Assembly: GCA_022710185.1 (NCBI GenBank)
Contig: JAKLHK010000029.1
Span: forward strand, 1-37,617
Source of the DNA: Bacteroidota bacterium
GTDB taxonomy: Bacteria > Bacteroidota > Bacteroidia > Bacteroidales > JAGNHN01
Direction: 5' to 3'
DNA: 37,617 nt
Within the stretch, counting starts at the first letter, position 1. Each line of letters opens with the position of its first letter. The position numbers and the translations under genes were made by a program. Positions 34,072 through 37,617 of the stretch are shown in pieces. The notes beneath the pieces are model-generated. The model was not told the origin of the DNA, ran no database searches, and was given only the letters and a program-made list of their open reading frames with translations.

Positions 34072-37000
34072 CTACTTGGTCAATACCAGTGTACCGCGTT
34101 GGAATGGAGGACCATTGGCGCCTTCCCTAAGTTCGAACAGATAGGTACCGGGCGCATGATCCCCGCTGTGCCATTGGAACTCCATGGGTTTACCTGGTTC
34201 TCCGCAAGCAACGGCCGTATGTACTCTTTGCCCGAGAGTATTCAAGATGCTGAGGCTGTAGGTGGCAAACGAAGTGGCGTATGCTCTGATGGTGACATCA
34301 TTCCTGCTGGGATTCGGGAAAGCTTCCACCCTGGGCAGAGGATCACTTTTTGCCTCAGGCAGGGATAGCTTCAGCGTATGCTTTGGCATGAGGACGCCGC
34401 TTAGGTCATTGATCTCCAGAATTTCGCCTGCCGATACCCATTGTTGCTGCCCGGCCGGGAGTCCTGAGATCCTGGCCAGCAGGAGCGGGTGATCGGGATC
34501 GGACCATGCTCCGGTTACAGCGAACCAGGCCAGGTTCACGGTCCCGTTCTCCGAGGACCAAACAAGTTCGCCATCTACTCCGGGAGCAAGGGTTAGCTCT
34601 TCCAGGTGGGAACCTTCAGCGAGGCGGAACTGGGCAGAAAGCGCTCCAATTGAGGATGGTGGCTCAATGAAGAGTGGGATGAGGCCATCGGGTCCTTTAT
34701 ACCTTAGCACTTCAGTTTTCAGCGGATTGATTGGAAGGTTCTTGGCACCCGGAACAAAGCTTCCGTTCACATCTCCGCTGGCCAGAACGAGGTAGGTGCG
34801 GGTCAGCAGTTCCTGGGTGCCGTTGAACCTTAGGGTGTCACTGTCTATCACCCAGTCTCCGAGCGGGAAGCCGGTCTGGGTACCAGCAAAGCGCCGGGCA
34901 ATCAAACCGGCGTCTGTGGCGTTGAGGCCGCTGACCAGGTTGACGTTGCCGGCGAAGGTGCGGAATGGGCTCAGGGTGTCTAACTGCACGAAATGGCGCA
35001 TAGCGACCAGCGCATCTGTTGCATTGACTCCTCCCCAGGGCCAGGGACGGGCCGTAGTGCCTGATATGGAGTATTCGCCCGCAGTAAGACTGTCGGCAAT
35101 GACAATACCATTGAAAAGGCTTTGGAATGTATCGCATTCCTTGGTATCTGTCCGGGTAAGAATCAGATCATAACCCGTCAATGGGGACTGGAAGTCGTTG
35201 TCATAAGCGATAATGGCTCCTAGACAGTTTCCCCTGGGCAGTACCTGTACCCTCATGGTATCATCAGCCAAACAGCCATTTTCATCGGTCACGTGGAGTA
35301 TGAAGTCGGTGCTTCCTATAGGTAAGGCTGATGCATTCCGAAGGAGCGGGTCAGGGAACAGGGCTGATGGGTTCCAGGAGAATGCGACAGCCTGGCGACC
35401 GATAATCCCGGGCTGAAAATGGACCATATCGCCAAGATAGACCTGAGTGTCGGGTCCCAATGCCACCCCCGGTCCCACACCGATAAGGAAGGCACAAGAG
35501 TCACTGCAGCCGTGGGCGTCAGTATAGGCATAGGCAATGGTATGGAAGCCGGGGCCAGCGCTGCGGGCATCGAACCGGTCACCTGAAATGCCGGATCCGT
35601 GATAGGTTCCCCCTGACGGAGCAGACTGCAGTGTCACCGGGTCAGCACCGACGCAAATATCCTGGTCTGCTGCACAGCTGAGGATCGGAAGGGGATACAC
35701 CGTGACCGGGAAAGCAACCGAAGCAGTGCATCCTTCCGCATTGACGCAGGTATAGTACAAAGAGTAGGTCCCCGCCCCGGCAGGAGGTGGCGTAAAGATA
35801 TCCCCATTGACCCCCTGGCCGGAATAGGTTCCTCCTGGGGGTGTCCCCCCCTGGAGGATGAGGCTATCCTGGCCTTCGCACAGGGAGAAGGTGTGGGGCA
35901 TGCTGGCCACGGGCAACGCGTCCACGGTGATGGTGAAGCTGCATGATCCTTCACAGAGATGGGCATCACGATAAACATAGGTGATAGTGTGGGTGCCCGG
36001 TCCGGCGGTGGCAGCATCAAAGTTGCCCTGTATCACACCTGGTCCGGAATAGGTCCCTCCGCTCAGATTTGCTCCGGAAAGAGGGAAGGAGGGTTCATCA
36101 GCGCAGACCTTCATGTCTTGCGGGCAACTGAGCGTAGGATTGGAGTGTACCGTGAGGTTGAAGTTGCAGGTATTGCTGCATCCCTTCGCGTCATGGATAG
36201 CATAGCTCAGGGTATGGCTGCCTGGCCCAGCCTGTTGCGGCAGGAACAGGTTTCCCGTAACCCCGGTCCCGGAATAACTTCCCCCGAGTGGAAGGCCTCC
36301 TGTGAGGGTTATCGGCGGCTCGTCAGCGCAGAGCTCCAGGCTACCTGGACATGCTATGGCCGGCTGAGGATTTACGGTAAGGGAAAAGGATTCCTGGCCA
36401 ATACAACCGTTGCTGTCGGCGTAGGCATAGCTTAGGGTATGGTTGCCGCTCCCGGCTGTCGGAATATCGAAAGATCCGTTGATCACATAACCCCCGCCAT
36501 ATGTCCCCCCTGAAGGAGACCCCAACTCCAGCATCAGCATGTCCATGTCGGAGCAGAGGAGCGGGGGTGATGCCAAGGTGATTTCAGGAATAGCATGGAC
36601 CACGAAGGTGTCCTGAACCTGTGCCAGGCATTGATGGGCATCCCTGTAACTGTATGTAAGGATGTGGGTGCCGATACCTGAAAGATGAGGTTGGAGAATT
36701 CCGCTGCTTACACCATCTCCCGTATAGGTTCCACCCAGAGGGATGCCTCCACTCAAGGTGACAGGAATCTGACCAAAACAAGCCGAAGTGGGATGCAGGT
36801 CGAGGATAACCGAGGGCAGAGGATGCAAGGTGACCTGTAGCGTGGTGGGACTCGGAGGGGTGTAATGGTTGGAAGGGAAGGTATAATTCACGCTGACGGT
36901 TCCGATTCCTCCGCTCCCCCAGTTCACCAGGATGCTGTTTGTACTGCTGTTACCGCTGCCTCCGCCGATGTTCCAGGTATAATCCAACATTCCGGCTTCG

Positions 37001-37617
37001 GTGATGTACAAGATGCTTGCCCCGCCGCAGACAGCGGTATCTCCGATGATGGTCGGCTGCCCGGTTACGATGACCTGACGATACACGGTTACTGCGGGGT
37101 TTCCAGCGGTATCGTTCACATCATAGCTTACTTGATAGGTGCCTGTGATACTCGTATTTACCGGGTTCACCATACTGAGGGCTGACGTCAGGTGACCGTC
37201 ACAATTGTCCGTTGCGTTAGCACCGGCATCGGTATATACAGTATTTAAAAAGACAACTTCTGTGGCATTGCCCGTCAGGATAATCAGTGGTGCTTCTGCG
37301 TCCACCACCAGCACATCAAAGCTGCACTGGGCCGTGCGCCCGGCGGCATCGGTCACGGTGACGTTGACCGTGGTGCTGCCTTTGGGGAACTGCACATCCA
37401 CCAGGCTCCCTGTTCCTGAAGCAGGAGAAGCGCCGGTGGCGGTCCAGGCGATGCTTTCGCCGGGGCAGTTATCTCCGGAGCTGAGGCTGAAGTCCAGGGT
37501 GGCAAAGCATTGCCCGGCATCGGTGGGATAGGATGCGGCCGGGATGGGACAGGTCACGGAGGGATCTTCTGTATCCACCACCAGCACCTCAAAGCTGCAC
37601 TGGGCGGTGCGCCCGGC
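34072..37617 (-). CDS. Giant HYR/repeat adhesin with dockerin-like module and T9SS sorting domain (5' end off window)
   Basis: The frame is open to the right edge, so only the C-terminal ~1180 residues are seen. In order from the edge: the end of one HYR-like ~91-aa unit, then a full HYR unit (TVNVTVTDAAGRTAQCSFDVLVVD), a DUF5011-type domain (TYQVSYDVNDTAG), an Ig-like stretch, and six tandem ~75-aa repeats. Each repeat is built on a Cys, GG(T/S)Y(S/T)G.G(V/I), (A/S)G.G.HT(I/L).Y.Y.(D) and a C...F..TV end. A PKD-like segment and the dockerin-like module (ARPWPWGGVNATDALVAMRHFVQLDTL, then NATDAGLIARRF) follow. The last part is the sorting domain from VEAFPNPSRNDVTI to GTLVLTK. It is probably a T9SS-exported adhesin or matrix protein. 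Confidence 0.88.
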   Translation of the reverse strand, partial: AGRTAQCSFEVLVVDTEDPSVTCPIPAASYPTDAGQCFATLDFSLSSGDNCPGESIAWTATGASPASGTGSLVDVQFPKGSTTVNVTVTDAAGRTAQCSFDVLVVDAEAPLIILTGNATEVVFLNTVYTDAGANATDNCDGHLTSALSMVNPVNTSITGTYQVSYDVNDTAGNPAVTVYRQVIVTGQPTIIGDTAVCGGASILYITEAGMLDYTWNIGGGSGNSSTNSILVNWGSGGIGTVSVNYTFPSNHYTPPSPTTLQVTLHPLPSVILDLHPTSACFGQIPVTLSGGIPLGGTYTGDGVSSGILQPHLSGIGTHILTYSYRDAHQCLAQVQDTFVVHAIPEITLASPPLLCSDMDMLMLELGSPSGGTYGGGYVINGSFDIPTAGSGNHTLSYAYADSNGCIGQESFSLTVNPQPAIACPGSLELCADEPPITLTGGLPLGGSYSGTGVTGNLFLPQQAGPGSHTLSYAIHDAKGCSNTCNFNLTVHSNPTLSCPQDMKVCADEPSFPLSGANLSGGTYSGPGVIQGNFDAATAGPGTHTITYVYRDAHLCEGSCSFTITVDALPVASMPHTFSLCEGQDSLILQGGTPPGGTYSGQGVNGDIFTPPPAGAGTYSLYYTCVNAEGCTASVAFPVTVYPLPILSCAADQDICVGADPVTLQSAPSGGTYHGSGISGDRFDARSAGPGFHTIAYAYTDAHGCSDSCAFLIGVGPGVALGPDTQVYLGDMVHFQPGIIGRQAVAFSWNPSALFPDPLLRNASALPIGSTDFILHVTDENGCLADDTMRVQVLPRGNCLGAIIAYDNDFQSPLTGYDLILTRTDTKECDTFQSLFNGIVIADSLTAGEYSISGTTARPWPWGGVNATDALVAMRHFVQLDTLSPFRTFAGNVNLVSGLNATDAGLIARRFAGTQTGFPLGDWVIDSDTLRFNGTQELLTRTYLVLASGDVNGSFVPGAKNLPINPLKTEVLRYKGPDGLIPLFIEPPSSIGALSAQFRLAEGSHLEELTLAPGVDGELVWSSENGTVNLAWFAVTGAWSDPDHPLLLARISGLPAGQQQWVSAGEILEINDLSGVLMPKHTLKLSLPEAKSDPLPRVEAFPNPSRNDVTIRAYATSFATYSLSILNTLGQRVHTAVACGEPGKPMEFQWHSGDHAPGTYLFELREGANGPPFQRGTLVLTK
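37301..37617 (-). repeat. HYR coding repeat, 273-bp period, at the window edge
   Basis: tccaccaccagcac recurs at 37301 and 37574, so the unit is 273 bp (91 aa). The second copy is cut by the window end. The stretch around each anchor differs by only a few bases, so the array is young and continues outside the window. Confidence 0.85.

Overview
The window is a chromosomal segment of a member of the Bacteroidota (the exact lineage cannot be fixed from sequence alone). Four things support this. (i) There are conserved Bacteroidota gene blocks: parA-parB-DUF5683-dapB, and nusB-DUF1573-yajC-coaE. (ii) Several families are typical of the phylum: DUF3276/PUR, GWxTD, Omp28/thioredoxin-like lipoproteins, and DUF438 and DUF1858 proteins. 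(iii) At least five secreted proteins end in a type IX secretion (T9SS) C-terminal sorting domain. (iv) The Bacteroidota -7 promoter element TAnnTTTG recurs about 17-50 nt upstream of the start codons chosen here (once about 120 nt).

Layout. 1-2515: the 3' end of a large secreted adhesin made of near-identical 255-bp (85-aa) Cys-rich repeats, then a dockerin-like module and a T9SS domain. 2543-4396: a GlcNAc-kinase-like sugar kinase, divergent from a thioredoxin-like lipoprotein. 4468-7476 (minus): parA-parB-DUF5683-dapB. 7609-10985: a PUR/DUF3276 nucleic-acid-binding protein, divergent from nusB-GNAT-DUF1573-yajC-coaE. 11018-12856 (minus): a six-TM HAMP adenylate cyclase. 12998-19451: a secreted delta-60-repeat protein, a small HExxH membrane protein, an S9 peptidase with an extra C-terminal domain, and a GWxTD protein.

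19780-25054 is the most interesting block. It is a tight five-gene run under one good Bacteroidota promoter. It encodes a small secreted subunit, a two-Ig chaperone-like protein, a 907-aa usher-like outer-membrane protein, a second subunit homologous to the first, and a third, different subunit. It looks like a chaperone-usher-type surface fibre system, but the proteins do not read as the classical families.

25211-30614: an M3 metallopeptidase lipoprotein with a T9SS-tagged DUF2271 protein; then, on the minus strand, a LamG T9SS protein and a ketoacyl synthase III. 30892-34026: an Rrf2 Fe-S regulator, a methyltransferase, a DUF438/hemerythrin/PAS protein and a DUF1858-DUF2249 protein, probably a nitrosative/redox stress unit. 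34072-37617 (minus): the C-terminal part of a second giant T9SS adhesin (HYR, DUF5011, six ~75-aa repeats). It ends in the same dockerin-like module as the first gene. Several intergenic gaps carry short heptamer or hexamer tandem arrays. No rRNA, tRNA, insertion sequence or CRISPR array was seen.
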